This document shows positions 1 through 11,335 of a stretch of 64,000 bases of DNA, piece after piece (position 1 is the first letter of the stretch; every line of letters begins with the position of its first letter). Position numbers and translations under genes: made by a program. The notes beneath the pieces are model-generated. The model was given only the letters and a program-made list of their open reading frames with translations, was not told the DNA's origin and ran no database searches. Source of the stretch: Thereva unica (Eukaryota; Arthropoda; Insecta; Diptera; Therevidae); assembly GCA_949987705.1 (NCBI GenBank), contig OX465283.1:94909813-94973812 (forward strand). The letters run 5' to 3'.

Positions 1-487
1 TCTATTACAATAAGATGTGACACTCTCGACGTTTTCCCTTATCTATTTTTGACCTTGGTACCGTTATTTAAACGACCTTGCCGGAATTGTAAGAAATAGA
101 TAGCGATAGAAAAGCCATTTGTAAGAAAAGGATGCAATATGATGAGGAACGAAGTGGAAATGAACACAATTTTTATAGGGTGTGCATATAATTTAATGAA
201 ATTTTGTGGTTTAAAATTAAATTTAATCACATAGGCAAGCCAAACATGGCCAATTAAAAACTCAACCTGGGAATAAGCTTAGTTTAGCTTATCTTAGCCA
301 GAAGCTTAGTTTTTACTTCATTGTATGAAATTATGCCGAATGTTTTCACTAAGTGGTAAGTTTTTTAATGGATGATTCCTGGACAAATTGTTATTTTGCT
401 ATCGACACAGACGTTTGGAATAGTATTGAAGTGAAACTTTTTTTTTGTCGCCGTAGAGAAGCATTCTGTGTAGAGATATGAAACCAT
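1..487. other. No recognisable feature
   Basis: AT-rich sequence left of the first transposable element. No coding signal, RNA-like structure or terminal repeat was recognised; the short minus-strand reading frame near the left edge looks like chance. Confidence 0.5.
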
Positions 488-787
488 TACTACGTTTATA
501 AGCGGAGTTTCCCTCCGGATGGAAGTTTCGATCCGGAGTGAAACACCGCTTATAAACCGGGAGTGAAAATCCAGAACTTGGATTTTCGCTCCCGAAGAAA
601 AAGCTGGAGTGAAACTTCGATCCCGGTTTATGTTGTGCTTATAAACGCTGACTGGGAGTGAGAATTTTTTCCGAAGGGAGAAAACTTTGTAAAGAAGAAG
701 CTGGGTGTTTTATTTTGCTACAATAGTATTTTTTCTTTGTTTATTGATATTTTTAAATACATTAAATTAAACATTGGGTTTATATTT

Positions 788-1878
788 GAGGAGCGTCGGA
801 ACAAAAACCGATATGTCGCATTTTGGACATTTTTTTTTTCATTTTTTTCTGTTACAAAATGTTTAATTATACACCCTTAAGGAAAGAAATCAATTAAAAA
901 ACAGTTACATCCATCTTAAAAAAAATATCAAAATACTGTGGTCAGATCAAAACCCGACAAATAAATTTTTAAATTCAACAGGTTCTTGTTGTTGGATTAA
1001 AAACCGATAATTCTTATTAAGTTTTACACAATTCAACAATGGTCGGTTCAAATTCCGATTAGGTACACGTTTACAAAGAAGCTTAATCTATTTTTCTATT
1101 CTTTTATTAAATCGATTCCCAAAAAATATCTGAACGCTCTTCGTAAATACTTCGCCTTACCCTCACGTGATTGGGGCCCCTCCAGGGGAGCCCTGGTGCT
1201 CCATATTGTACCAAAAGTTGCGTTGGAGTGTCCTCTTTCCAACAAAGTCAAAATCATTAAAATTGGTTAATTAATTACTGAGAAAAGTGCATTTGAGTAC
1301 TACACCGCTGCACAAAACTGCATGTTTATGCAAAAAAATCATATCTCCGCCCCCATACATGTTAGGGGGGTGGTTGATGGCTCAAAATTTTCGTAAATTT
1401 CTCCTCTACACGGGAAGAATACATTCATTCACCTTAATTTAATATTAGTATAACATAATGCACTTAGTGCACCTCGATGCAGAAAAGTGCATTGGGGCCC
1501 CTCCACGGGAGCCCTGGTGCTCCATATTGTACCAAAAGTTGCGTTGGGGTGTCCTCTTTCCAACGCACTCAAAGTCATTAAAATCGGTTAATTAATTGCT
1601 GAGAAAAGAGATATTTTTCTCATAAAAATGCTAAAAAAAACCGATATAACCAAATGATCGCGTCAAAAACCGATATATCCAAACTTGTCCGCCAAGTATC
1701 TCGCTAAATTAAGTATCTACCCTCCTTCAAGTTTCACACACCAATCGATGTCACTTTTACTGCAAATTGACATTCTATAATTTTCCACTTTTGTAACATT
1801 AAAAAATTTACAAGCTTTTTTTTAATTTGTGAAAAATGTGGTAAATGGTATATATCGGTTTTTGTTCCGACGCTCCTC
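788..1878. mobile_element. Nested inverted-repeat element with CCGATAT sub-terminal motifs
   Basis: The 27-bp end beginning GAGGAGCGTCGGAACAAAAA at 788 is repeated perfectly in inverse orientation ending at 1878, and ATTT flanks both ends (784-787, 1879-1882), suggesting a 4-bp target duplication. Variants of AAAACCGATAT recur inside (near 950, 1000, 1050, 1640 and 1665). A direct duplication of about 118 bp is present at 1171-1288 and 1492-1608, sharing GGGGCCCCTCCA-type GC-rich starts in otherwise AT-rich DNA. There is no coding capacity. The superfamily is unknown; it lies wholly inside the TA-flanked element and so is younger. Confidence 0.7.
1171..1608. repeat. About 118-bp direct duplication, two copies 321 bp apart
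   Basis: Copy one (1171-1288) and copy two (1492-1608) share most bases, including a GC-rich start and the segment reading GTTAATTAATT near the end. A few substitutions and small indels separate them. The duplication is internal to the nested element. Confidence 0.7.
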
Positions 1879-2029
1879 ATTTGTCTTTGCTATGATTTTG
1901 AATTTGAGCTTGGAGCTGTCATCTCAAACCAGAAAGTATTTTGGACTTACACTCCCATTGCTTATAAACGCATCGGGAGTTTTACTTTGGATTGAAGATC
2001 CGGGAGTGAAACTCCGCTTATAAACGTAG

Positions 2030-2585
2030 TACATCACGAAAAATGTAAGGAATCGAGGGGACTTGAAAAAGTAAGCTGGCTGAGGGAAAGTACGCCAAAT
2101 CAACTTTTGAGGTTTTAGTATATGCAGTGTATGCATGTTGTGGATTCCCTAGCTCTTATTGAGTGAAAACAAAACCTAGTAGTACACGGTCCATCTTATA
2201 ATTACATCACTGGTAGGCAGCTTCCCCAGATTCCTTTTTTTCGTCGGGCTCCTCTTGTTGTTGTCTCCAAAAACTTACGTCCGGTTCACTATTGTTTGCA
2301 ATGGCTTATATTTACTAGAAATATGTGCACGCTTGCTATTGAATGCGGTCTATTTCCGAAATTTAATTATTTGACTGGGCTAGAAAAAAAAGTATTATAA
2401 AAAATTATAAATGCATTACACTTAACACTTTATGCTTGCTGTCATATGTTCTAACTGTTTTGTTAAATTTTTTTATAAAGTTACAAATCCTAACTCTAAT
2501 ATAAAATTTAACAAAATAGTGTTTATCTTCTTTATGACAACAAGTATAATGAAAATCATTTTTCATTTTTTCGAAGAGCTTGTAC
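2030..2585. other. No recognisable gene
   Basis: AT-rich spacer between the foldback element and the 3' end of the P-like transposase relic. It may contain 3' sequences of that element, but no terminal repeat was recognised. Confidence 0.4.
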
Positions 2586-4920
2586 CTATTCTAAATTATT
2601 TTCTATAAATAAATTATTGAAGTGTATGTTAAATTGATTTTCTAAATTTTCAACACTATCCATAAAACTTTTTGGGGGCCTAATTAATTTTTCTGCAGCA
2701 TATTCTATAAAATCAATAAAAATTGTGTTGGCATTTGGCTCATTATCAAGATGAACTTCACATTTATGATGGGCTCTATACTTCTTGAATAACCAGCCAC
2801 CAAAATAAAAGAATGCATTTTCACATCCAAAATCTATTGTTTTGTAATCAGGTTCTACAGTTAAGTCATACGAAATTCTGACATTTTTTGGCGTTTCCTC
2901 GTAAGCTGTGTCTACATCTGGTAATTCCAAATTTTCGGCCTTCTGAATTTTTTTGATTCATTTCATTATTTGATATATTATGAATCGAATTTATCAATAA
3001 CTTCAGCCGTATTAACTGCGCTTGAAGAAGTTGTAGTTGCACTAGCAAGTGCATAAATAGCTGATGCTACTGTTGCACTTAAGACTTGAGCAGCAAGCTT
3101 CACTCTCATTTCTTGAAATGTGTTCGGAAAAAGGTTTTCGTCGCGTAATTTAGTTTTGGTCGGGTTTTATCGACAGTATAAAAAGCTTCAACATCTTTCC
3201 AGCTTGACCGTCTATTATTTTCTATTACTATGTCATACTTTATGAAGTTCCGCCATAAAGATTTCAATAAATGCGGAGTATCAAACATGTAATATAATTT
3301 AATATTATTCACATAAAAATAGGGATTCAAGGAAGATATTCCTTTTAATCGGTTAAGACCTATGAAATTTCATCCTTGGTCCGAAATTATTACCCTTGGT
3401 TTCATATCAACCTTCACTAACTGTTTTCCAGTTGTTTCTATAATTTGAGCTAAGGTTTTCGAGGGGCAAGCAGAATTAACGAAATAATATCCTACCAATT
3501 GTTTGTAACGATGCGTAATCCCTTTCACCATTACAACTATTGCGTAATTAGCCGGTAATTTAGTTTTCTGACTTCCATTATCTTCTAAACCAATAATTTC
3601 TCCTTTGCTTTTATCAAAATATAAATTGTGTAATAAACTTTAAATTACTTATTTTGAGTTTACCCGACGCAGCACATTGTCTGTCCATACAAGGTCGAGG
3701 CCAAGGCGCCGGTGCAAGGTTGCAAGGTGGCATTCTTGTGTATGCACGATGCACAAGGGGTGTTAGGTTGCGACCTTGCTCGGGCGCATGTGCCAACGAC
3801 TTACGACAGATAATTTCGCTGATCAGGGAATAATTTAGGAATTCATAAATATTTGCTGATTAGGTATTTATTAAGTACAATAGAATTTAATGTTAATAAT
3901 AAGTGATTACTTTACTATTATTGTATTGGTAGCCCGAGGGCTGTATAAATAAGCCAAGCAATTAAATAAACAAACAGTTGAGATACAGCAGTCAAGCCGT
4001 TAATTTTTTTATTCCAAATAGTCTTGAGATATTGCTTTCGAGCATCCTCAAGTGGAGTTAAAGCCGATATCTGGCTGCTCCCACAATAATTGAATGAAGT
4101 AACATCAAGGGTTTCACAATTGGTTTTAAGGGATATTTCGTCTTAGCAAATTATACAGTTTTTTGCCATGTTCGGTAAATTGTGAATTTTTAATTTTAAC
4201 GAAGTGAACAAGCCTTCGTGGATACCGGGACCGGAGGGCCAGTTTTGAATGAATCTCAATAGAGTCCTCTTGGACGGAAGATTCATATCTGTTGCCAAAA
4301 AATGGTAGGCGGAAGATGCTATAAAATATACACTTAAGCAAAATTTCTTAAAATAATTCGAATATCTCCAACCTTTAGGTGTATGTTGAAGATTTTTTAC
4401 GTGGTTTTCAATTATGCGTGCTAATTCACCAGGTAAAACGCGTTTTGCTTCTGTATAAATGAAGCATCACTTTCCTTATTTTTTCGCAACTCGTCAAGTT
4501 CCTTTTTTAAATCGTCGCACTCCTTTCGCAATTTTATTACGTCATCTTCCGTAAATTTTCCCTTACTATCTGTTTGTGTATATTTATGCGTTGTAGGAAA
4601 TATCGCGTTATCATTATCATTACCCGACATAGTATCTTCTTCTATGCATTGTGCTGTAGAAGTTTCCGCAATTGGCGTTGGCGTATCTACACTTTTTGGC
4701 GAGACCAACAAAGTATTATCCAGAATTATAACTTTGGAAGTAGTTTCTTCTGGAATTGAATTTGAAGCGCTTAGTTTAACTGGATACACCTTTCGTTTTA
4801 ACCGATTTGTTTTTTTTTTTTGAAAGTATATTTTCATCGAAGTCACATACCCGGTAATCTTCCGACAATTTTACATTTAGCATATCCGTTTTATTTAAAT
4901 TCCCCAACCATATTGCACTC
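2586..4920 (-). pseudogene. P-element-like (THAP) transposase relic
   Basis: Read on the minus strand, pieces of a P-type transposase appear in order. Around 4835-4920 is a decayed THAP tail (RVCDF). At 4421-4846 comes a linker with a leucine-zipper-like coiled coil (LRKECDDLKKELDELRK). Near 4126-4341 is a middle segment. At 3360-3610 is the RNase H-like core with GLEDNG and SDQG, where a stop codon follows SDQG. At 3106-3330 is the conserved stretch FDTPHLLKSLWRN, and at 2586-2930 a C-terminal segment. The THAP start is missing, frames change several times, and a stretch near 3650-4015 looks foreign. P family membership is inferred from motif order and spacing. The element is clearly inactive. 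Confidence 0.75.
3650..4015 (+). mobile_element. Foreign insert in the P relic, possibly a solo LTR
   Basis: Between recognisable P transposase segments lies a block unlike the flanks. It has a GC-rich start, then TATAAATA at about 3942 followed by AT-rich sequence, resembling an LTR promoter region. No clear TG/CA ends or target duplication could be fixed, so the nature and boundaries are tentative. Confidence 0.3.
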
Positions 4921-4929
4921 CTAGCACTT

Positions 4930-5265
4930 CTTCTTTAAACTCCTTTAATCCCTCATGGGACATAGGGCGGAAACAGTTGCCCTCCAGCGGACTCTGTTTT
5001 GCGCGACAGCTCTCAGCTCCGACCAGGATCTCCCAGTTGTTGCGGGTTCTGCTAGTAGGGTTCTCCTCCACGTTGTTCTAGGTCGTCCTACTCGACGGAA
5101 TCCTTGCGGATTCCAGTCAAGGGCCTGTTTGGCTAGATTTCCGTTTTCGCGTCGCAAGGTGTGGCCAACCCAATTCCATTTCCTTCGCCTGATTTGGTCG
5201 TCTATCTTTTCTTGGCCGGCACGGCGCCATAGTTCTTCGTTTGAAATTCTATTTTGCCACAGTTG
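4930..5265 (-). pseudogene. RTE-type non-LTR element, 3' end fragment
   Basis: The minus strand encodes the C-terminal tail typical of RTE-clade reverse transcriptases, including NEELWRR-like residues near 5225-5260, then ALDWNPQG, GRPRTTWRR and a final NRVRWRA motif before a stop near 4945. Only the last roughly 100 residues remain. The RT core is absent here. A larger RTE fragment (RT N-terminal half) sits at 8939-9841 in the same orientation, and the two may derive from one element separated by later events. Truncated and inactive. Confidence 0.8.
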
Positions 5266-6990
5266 AGTATTCAGACTCAGTCAAATATTTGGGAGTAATT
5301 TTAGACAAGAGGCTGAACTAGAACGCTCAACTTGACTACGTCGTCAGCAAAGCCACAAGGGCCATATGGGCTTCTGGGTAAGACATGGGGTCTTACACAA
5401 GGGCGGATCTAGAAAAGTTTTTTAGGGGGGGCGATCTTAGTAATAAAAAATTTTAAGGACATTTACTATTTGTAGTGTTTATATGTTAATGAACTTGGGA
5501 ATATGTATTTAAAAATATACTGTTTGAATGCTTCTACTTCGGGATATATCTAAGAAATAAAATGAAATCTGAGTGAAATGAAAAAGAGGTTAAGGCTGTA
5601 AATGCTAAAATTTTTATTTTAGGGGGGGCGATCGCCCCCATCGCCCCCCCCCCCTGTGGATCCGCCGCTGGTCTTACACCACAAATGATGTACTGGATGT
5701 ACAATACGATCGTTAAACCTGTTGTCACTTATGCTGCTATAGTTTGGTGGCCCAAGACTAAACAGGTTACCTCGATCCTCGCAGCAAGCTGCAACGGCTT
5801 GCTTGCCTCTCCATTACCGGAGCTATGCGGACCTGTCCCACGGCTGCAATGGAAGCAATCATTGGATTGACCCCATTGCATCTTTTCATATGGAAATCCG
5901 CCGCCATAAGTGCCTTGAGACTTCAGATTTCATCCAACTGGTCCCATACAGTCAAAGGACACATGGATATCCTTAAAAATATCCCAAGCATTTCCATCTG
6001 CCGCGTGTCCGACCATATGGTTAGTCAACTGCGATTCCAAAGAAAATTCAGAGCGATTATCCCGGATCGCTCTGAGTGGGAGGAAACTATTCTTCTTGGG
6101 GATCCAAAACATCTCCACTGGTTTACTGACGGGTCAAAGATGGAACATGGCACAGGGGCTGGTGTCGCAGGACCCAACTCCAAGGTCTCGATTGCGATGG
6201 GTAAGTGGCCCTCTGTTTTCCAGACTGAAATACCATTGCGACCTGCGCTAGACTCAACCTTGAGAAAGGTCTGAAAGGCGCCAACATTAAGATCTTTTCT
6301 GACAGCCAAGCTGCCATCAAGGCACTCTCAACGTGGAAGTTTTCTTCCAAAATAGTAGCAGGGTGTTTTGACTTACTCCAGAGCCTGACCAGAAGAAACG
6401 AGGTCTCGCTCTGCTGGGTCCCCGGACACTGGGGTATCGAGGGAAATGAGGCTGCAGACAGCCTCGCGAGGGAGGGGTCTGAGACTTTGTTCCAGGGTCC
6501 AGAACCCTTCTGTGGCATCTCTTGGTCCACCTCCAAGTCCTTGATAGAAGAGTGGATTAATAGAATAAGCCTTGCCTATTGGGAGTCAGTCCCCGGTCTT
6601 AGACAGGCTAAAGATCTTATAAGACCCTTTGCCTTAAGAGGCACTATTACTCTAAACAGAACGGATCTAAGGCTGCTGGTGGGATATCTCACTGGCCATG
6701 TAGGACTGCGGTACCACCTCCACAACCTAGGTCTGTCTCAAGAGACAGAATGCCGACTCTGCTTGGAAGGCGACGAGACTTAAACACATATTCTTTGTGA
6801 ATGTCCTGCTCTGATCTGGCTTAGAAGAAGAACGTTTATCAGAGAGTTCTTGAGCCCTGCCCAAGTACGGTCTTCATCAATTAAAGACCTTCTTGCCTTC
6901 ATTCGGAAGGCCGATAGTCTGTTCCGCTAGTGGGGTACGTACACAATAGGCCTAACTTGGCCGCAGTGTTCACCACATGGGTTGCCCCCT
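5266..6990 (+). pseudogene. LOA-clade non-LTR fragment (RT tail plus RNase H)
   Basis: From 5266 the plus strand encodes the C-terminal end of an RT (VKYLGVILDKRLN). This is interrupted by the MITE at 5398-5670 and resumes with MMYWMYNTIVKPVVTYAA. An RNase H domain follows (HWFTDGSK near 6110, FSDSQAAIKAL near 6295, CWVPGHWGIEGNEAAD near 6410) and then a Cys-rich tail (CRLCLEGDET). An in-frame stop at about 6781 and several frameshifts break it. An RNase H domain following RT is characteristic of the LOA and I groups. The 3' end is AT-rich near 7000. It is related to the larger LOA copies at 53-64 kb. Confidence 0.8.
5398..5670. mobile_element. hAT-type MITE, 273 bp
   Basis: The ends CAAGGGCGGATC (5398) and GATCCGCCGCTG (ending 5670) are imperfect inverted repeats of the CAGNGGCGGATC type common in hAT MITEs. 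A perfect 8-bp duplication, GTCTTACA, flanks the insertion (5390-5397 and 5671-5678), as expected for hAT. G/C runs lie just inside both ends. Removing it restores continuity of the LOA RT reading. Confidence 0.88.
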
Positions 6991-7550
6991 CACTCCTTAT
7001 AATAAAAATAAATAATCACTTAAAAAGAAATATTGCTTTTTTTGTCCAGCCCTAGTTTTCATTCCGTTTGTTCCAGCTGTCTTAAAAGCGACTGGACTCA
7101 AAGCGAACCGTCTAAATAAATTTTCGCTTTGGGGCGCCCCAAAAGGAGACAAAGCGAACCGCCTAAACATGCACATCAAATGCTTGTTTCTTCGTCCATT
7201 TTTACTTAAAGGTTAAACAAAGGCTTTTAAAGCTAATACACAATGATGCAATCACTCCGAAGAAGGTGAACATCGTTACATCTTGTTTGGCTGCGTCTGC
7301 GCCAACCAAATTTAGAGTGATTGCAACAATTTACTAACACGGCTTATTTACTTTCCATAATTATTCGTTGCTGAACACCACTTTTGTGTGCAGACATTAC
7401 GGCATTATCACAGTACTGGGACCGCCAAACTTGCAGATCCATTTTGACCTTCTCCAGATACTTCCGTAACTTTCTCTGTATTTTTTAAGAATAAAACCAA
7501 GGAGATTCTTTAACCTACATATATATTTACATATCTATTTTCAAATCTAT
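6991..7550. other. Spacer with short AAAGCGAACC repeats
   Basis: Between the LOA fragment and the next element no gene is visible. AAAGCGAACCGYCTAAA occurs twice near 7098 and 7152, around an inverted TTCGCTTTG/CAAAGCGAA pair with a GGGGCGCCCC palindrome in between. The rest may be the 5' leader of the non-LTR element starting at 7551. Confidence 0.4.
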
Positions 7551-8165
7551 ATGGAGGATGATACAGCTACTCTAAACATCACAGCCCTGAATGACCCGGC
7601 CATAATACTTGAAAAGGGTCCTTCGGTGGAGGCCTCCAGTCTGGCTCCTGACCACCCGAAAGCCCGTAGAAAGAATGGTAAATGTAAACGTAGTCGTAAA
7701 GTCAACGGTTCGGATGTTGCCACTGCGAACCCCTCTGCAAGTTCGTCTATCCACGCCCCCTCACTTCCAATGGGCTCAAAATATATCCCAGAACCGGATG
7801 CGGCGTCAACCTCTTTTGTTAGTATCGCTGGACCGTCGAACACTGGGGATTCGGTAACCTGCTCCAATCTGATAACGGTACCCAGACCGCGAAATATTTT
7901 CATATCGCATTTCTCTCCTGAAACTACGTGGGAGGCAATTAAAGAATACCTAATGGGAAAAGCTATTAATCCTGTTGCAGTCTCCCGCAGGAAGATCAAC
8001 AATGTTTTCAAATTGGTTGCGTCTTTCATCCTGACTGCACCGCCCAATACCGTTAAAAAGCTTTTAGACCCGACGTTTTGGCCTCCTGGTGCCTTTCCAA
8101 AGTGTTTTGTTCCCCGCACGCGTGTACAGCGTATTCCTGACACTCACAGATTCCAAAAAATTTAA
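7551..8165 (+). CDS. Non-LTR element ORF1-like protein (204 aa)
   Basis: An open frame of 204 codons begins with ATG at 7551. The first half is low-complexity and basic (KARRKNGKCKRSRK) with Ser/Pro/Ala-rich linker. The second half (from about residue 108, RPRNIFISHFSPETTWEAIKEYL) looks like a compact folded domain of the kind found at the C-terminus of CR1/Jockey-superfamily ORF1 proteins, presumed to bind nucleic acid. No zinc knuckles are seen. It is followed directly by a decayed endonuclease in the same orientation. Family assignment is inferred from this order rather than from a diagnostic motif. Confidence 0.55.
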   Translation: MEDDTATLNITALNDPAIILEKGPSVEASSLAPDHPKARRKNGKCKRSRKVNGSDVATANPSASSSIHAPSLPMGSKYIPEPDAASTSFVSIAGPSNTGDSVTCSNLITVPRPRNIFISHFSPETTWEAIKEYLMGKAINPVAVSRRKINNVFKLVASFILTAPPNTVKKLLDPTFWPPGAFPKCFVPRTRVQRIPDTHRFQKI

Positions 8166-8938
8166 GACCCTCTCCCTCTATTACCAAAACGTAAGGGAAT
8201 CAGATCCAAGATGTGTTTCTGTCGACTTCGGCCAGTGATTTTGATATAATCGCTTTTACAGCATGATTACACAGTGGGATTCTTAATGTCAAACTTTTTG
8301 ATACCTCCTTCCAAGTTTTTCGGACGGATAGATATATTGACTCGGAGGCTCGTGGAGGTGGTGTACTAATTAAATGTAGTAACCCTCTCAACTCTTGCTA
8401 AATAACGCTTTATAGTTTTTCCAACACTTTGGACATTAAGATCTTCGCTCCAAAAGTCTCCCTTATCCATAACAACCTATTTTAATTTGCTGTTACATCC
8501 CACCAGATATGTTCAGAGCTCTTGACGATAGAGGTCAAAACCCCTATGATATTCGAATCTCTTGCACAAATCATATCCAAGATATGATGGATTACAAAGA
8601 TGAAGTCCTACTTGAAGGCGAGTTTAACTTGCCCAATGTTAAATGACGATAACTACCTTCCTGGAAAAAAACCTTAACTCTAGAGAATCCAGCTTTCTGA
8701 ATTCCTTCCTTTCATGCGTTTTGTCCCAAATGAGCGGTGTGAATAATATTTTAGGAAGGCGGTTAGATCTTGTATTCTTTTCTGACTCAGACATCATGAA
8801 AGTTAGGCCTAGCTCAATTGTCTTGCCTGACGACAATTATCACCCCCTCTCCTACTGATCTATTGTTCTGCCTTGAAGAACTCTCATCAAAACTCACTTT
8901 GTTCGATTTCAATTTGCTGCTCTCACCTAATGAGAATA
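8166..8938 (+). pseudogene. CR1/Jockey-like endonuclease fragment
   Basis: Downstream of the ORF1-like frame, conceptual translation shows broken pieces of an apurinic-type endonuclease: YYQNVRE at the start, then EARGGGVLIKCSNPL near 8345, LLEGEFNLPNV near 8615 (corresponding to the GDFN motif), and GRRLDLVFFSD with YHPL near 8755-8850 (corresponding to the SDH region). Many frameshifts and stops are present. It ends abruptly at about 8938, where the minus-strand RTE fragment begins; no RT from this element remains. Confidence 0.7.
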
Positions 8939-9841
8939 TCTTACACACGGTACTCAACAACGTTATACCGCTATAATTAGTGCACGCTGTGATATCTCCT
9001 TTTATATATACCGGGCAGAGGATGCCGCCTTTTCTCCAATCTTCCGGCATCACTCCCTGCTCCCATACTTGTACATTTAATTCATGAATCGCTTGGTGTA
9101 ATGTAGGCCCTCCATATTCAACCAACTCCGCCGCGACGCCGTCTGCACCCGCCCTGTTGTTTTTGAGCCGGCTGATGGCTCTGCTAACTTTTTCTATGCT
9201 TGGTGGCGGCATCATAGCATTATCATCAGATGTTAGTGGAGCCTCCGAATCCTCAGTTAGCTCACCATTTAGCAATTCATGAAAGTGCTCTTCCCATCGC
9301 TCCAAGATGCCTTTAGGATCTGTGATCAGATTCCCTTCTTTGTCCTTGCAGTATGTGCAACGTGGCGCCTGGTGCGGCCGTCGCTCTCTGTACTGCTCTA
9401 GTTCACAGACGAGATTTTTTCCCAAGGTTCCTTTTTTAGTCTGTGAATTCTCTTCTTCGCGTGCCCGTGTTCTCCGAGACTGCTGCATTGCTCGGTACCC
9501 AGCATTCGTACGTTCAGTTGCCATTTTGCATTCATTATCAAACCAGTCGTTCCGATCTTTACGGCTTCTGCCTAAAATGGAATCAGAAGTACTAATGACA
9601 GCATTTTTAAGGCGAGTCCAGCTCTCGTCGACGCCCGGCATCTCTTCCCCAGGACTTAGGGCGAGTTCTAATGCATGACCGTAGCTGTTTCGCTATTTTA
9701 TTGCGTAGTGCAGCTGTGTTGATTCGAGTCTGACCAGCGGATACAAAGCTTTTCAGCGTTGTAATGCGCTCTCGGAGCACCATACCAACAAGATAGTGAT
9801 CCGGCTCGGAGTTGGCACCTCGGTACGTCATACCGTCATCA
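8939..9841 (-). pseudogene. RTE-type endonuclease/RT fragment
   Basis: The minus strand encodes the end of an endonuclease (TYRGANSEPDHYLV, about 9760-9830) and, after a frame change near 9625, a long RT N-terminal part (9641-8960). Visible are DWFDNECK, DPKGILERWEEHFHELLN, AISRLKNNRAGADGV, LNVQVWEQGVMPEDWRKG and the start of the NYSGITLLSTVCKI motif. These are hallmarks of the RTE clade. It stops before the YADD region, so it is a 3'-deleted copy. Confidence 0.85.
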
Positions 9842-10740
9842 GACCCGAAAAGTGGCGGTGGTCTATCAACACATGGTATATTTGGTTGCGATTGGCTCCG
9901 TCAGGAGTCGGTGCCTTTGAAAATAATTCTATCCGTTCCAGCTATACTAATTTTACCAGTTTTTTAGGCCTAACCTCAGAATTTAAAAAGAAAATACACC
10001 TGTGCACCCTTTTAAGCAAAAAAAAAGGAAAAATCCAAAAAGTTATTGTATTACAAAGTTTTACGTGAACAGTGCCAATCAAATACTTACACGCAAGGGC
10101 GTAGCAATCATTTTTTGCTGGGATGGGCCAGATTTTAGAACACTGTTACCGACTGACCGCAGACAGATGATAAACAACAAAACTACTGTTTTTTTTTTAA
10201 TTTTTAAGTATGTAGACTACCTAGGTGGTGGTCATTCATGAACGGAATAGTGCAATCGTAACCTCATACCGGTGGCCACTGGTAACTATCCTACGAATGA
10301 GAATAGGCTAATATGATCGGGCTAGTCGTTTCCCGGAAAATAGAATTATTACGGAACGAGCAACATTTATGTCGTTCAATGAAAGAGTGATGTCGTTCCG
10401 TATTTTAGAGTATTGGAGGTTGATTTGCTTTGAAGTCGCATTTTGTCATATCTTTCGATGTAATGGTGGAGCGGATCCAGAAGTGCACTATAAGTTGTGA
10501 AGTTGTTTTGGTTTTGTAGCAGAGGATGTGACGGAATGTGTCTCCAACGCGGGTGAACTGTGTGTGGAGTTGCACCGCTTTTACAGTCAGCGACACATTT
10601 GTTGCGAGAGACCATGACCAGATCCCGGTTGCAGAGCCTTTAAAGAGGAATAAGAATTCCATACAACATTAATCCAATCAGAATGGATTTAGAAAGAATA
10701 ATGACTTTTGAAGACAGTTCGAGTTATAGTAGTTGACTTT
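9842..10740. other. No recognisable gene
   Basis: Spacer between the RTE fragment and the left LTR of the BEL/Pao element. A short hairpin (ACGGAACGA near 10353, TCGTTCCGT near 10392) is visible. An 85-codon minus-strand frame here has no recognisable domain and was not called. Confidence 0.4.
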
Positions 10741-10745
10741 CATTG

Positions 10746-10906
10746 TGAAATAAAAGTACAATAAATAATATGGTCGTTAATTGAAAACCGTTAGCTCAAT
10801 TTTTAAATTTATTAATTCAATTATTTACAAGTACTTTAAATGCTACGATAGGTTCTCCAAGGCGGTAGGAAAAGCACTGATCGTTCGATTCATCGGAACC
10901 TCTACA
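10746..10906 (-). repeat. BEL/Pao 3' LTR
   Basis: This 161-bp block starts TGAAATAAAAGTAC and ends CCTCTACA on the plus strand, giving TG...CA ends in element orientation too. It aligns with 30254-30403 with many substitutions and indels, showing age. The last codons of the pol frame run into it, and the purine run GGGGAGGA just upstream (10910-10920 on the opposite strand) serves as polypurine tract. Confidence 0.75.
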
Positions 10907-11331
10907 TACATCCTCCCCGGCCAGAAGTTTTTCCATTTGCAAGTAACAATTCGCAAGCTCGAACTTTACCATTTCTGCGGTATATACATTGACGATTCTG
11001 CCTAGGTTCCACAATAATCTCGGTATATTTATCTCTGAAATAAGAACTATATCGTTAATGTTAAGCCTTGAGGTTTTACCGTAAGGGGTTTGATGTGCAG
11101 ATCTCAATTGATGCAAATATTCAGACACAAAATGCTTCCAAAATACATTTAAATTTCTTTGACGCTGCCTCCAAATATCTATTATATCGTCTTTACCTAA
11201 TTGGATGATTCCTTCAGCGTTGCGCAAAGGAGTAGATGCAGTTCCACTTAGAAAATCGAACGGAGAAAGTGGCTTCAGTTCCGGTGATTCTTCATACACA
11301 TATGTGAGTGGCCGAGAATTGATGACTGCTT
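10817..11331 (-). pseudogene. BEL/Pao pol C-terminal (DUF5641-like) region
   Basis: The minus-strand frame runs from the end of integrase (NSRPL at 11305-11331) through KPLSPFDFLSG, RQRNLNVFWKHFVSEYLHQLRS, NDIVLISE, LWNLGRIVNVY and AGEDV. This is the typical order of the BEL/Pao C-terminal domain that follows integrase and ends at the polypurine tract. The upstream part of the same frame lies at 17867 and beyond, separated by the gypsy element. The frame itself is open in this piece. Confidence 0.85.
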
Positions 11332-11335
11332 CTAC

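Larger units (their letters stand above)
490..2029. mobile_element. TA-flanked foldback MITE-like element (outer)
   Basis: The ends are a perfect inverted repeat: CTACGTTTATAAGCGGAGTT at 490-509 is matched in reverse complement ending at 2029, with TA dinucleotides outside both ends (488-489, 2030-2031) as expected for a Tc1/mariner-type target duplication. Motifs like GGGAGTGAAA and GCTTATAAACG recur in both orientations between 530 and 680 and again between 1940 and 2025, so the ends are rich in sub-terminal inverted repeats. No transposase is encoded. The central portion, 788-1878, is a second element inserted later. Assignment to Tc1/mariner rests only on the TA target. Confidence 0.75.

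Noticed and set aside
7547..8143. 198-codon minus-strand frame opposite the ORF1-like protein
   Set aside because: It mirrors the plus-strand frame almost exactly, and only the plus strand is followed by an endonuclease in the same orientation.
10405..10662. 85-codon minus-strand frame
   Set aside because: No recognisable domain, no flanking gene structure, overlapping frames of equal length.
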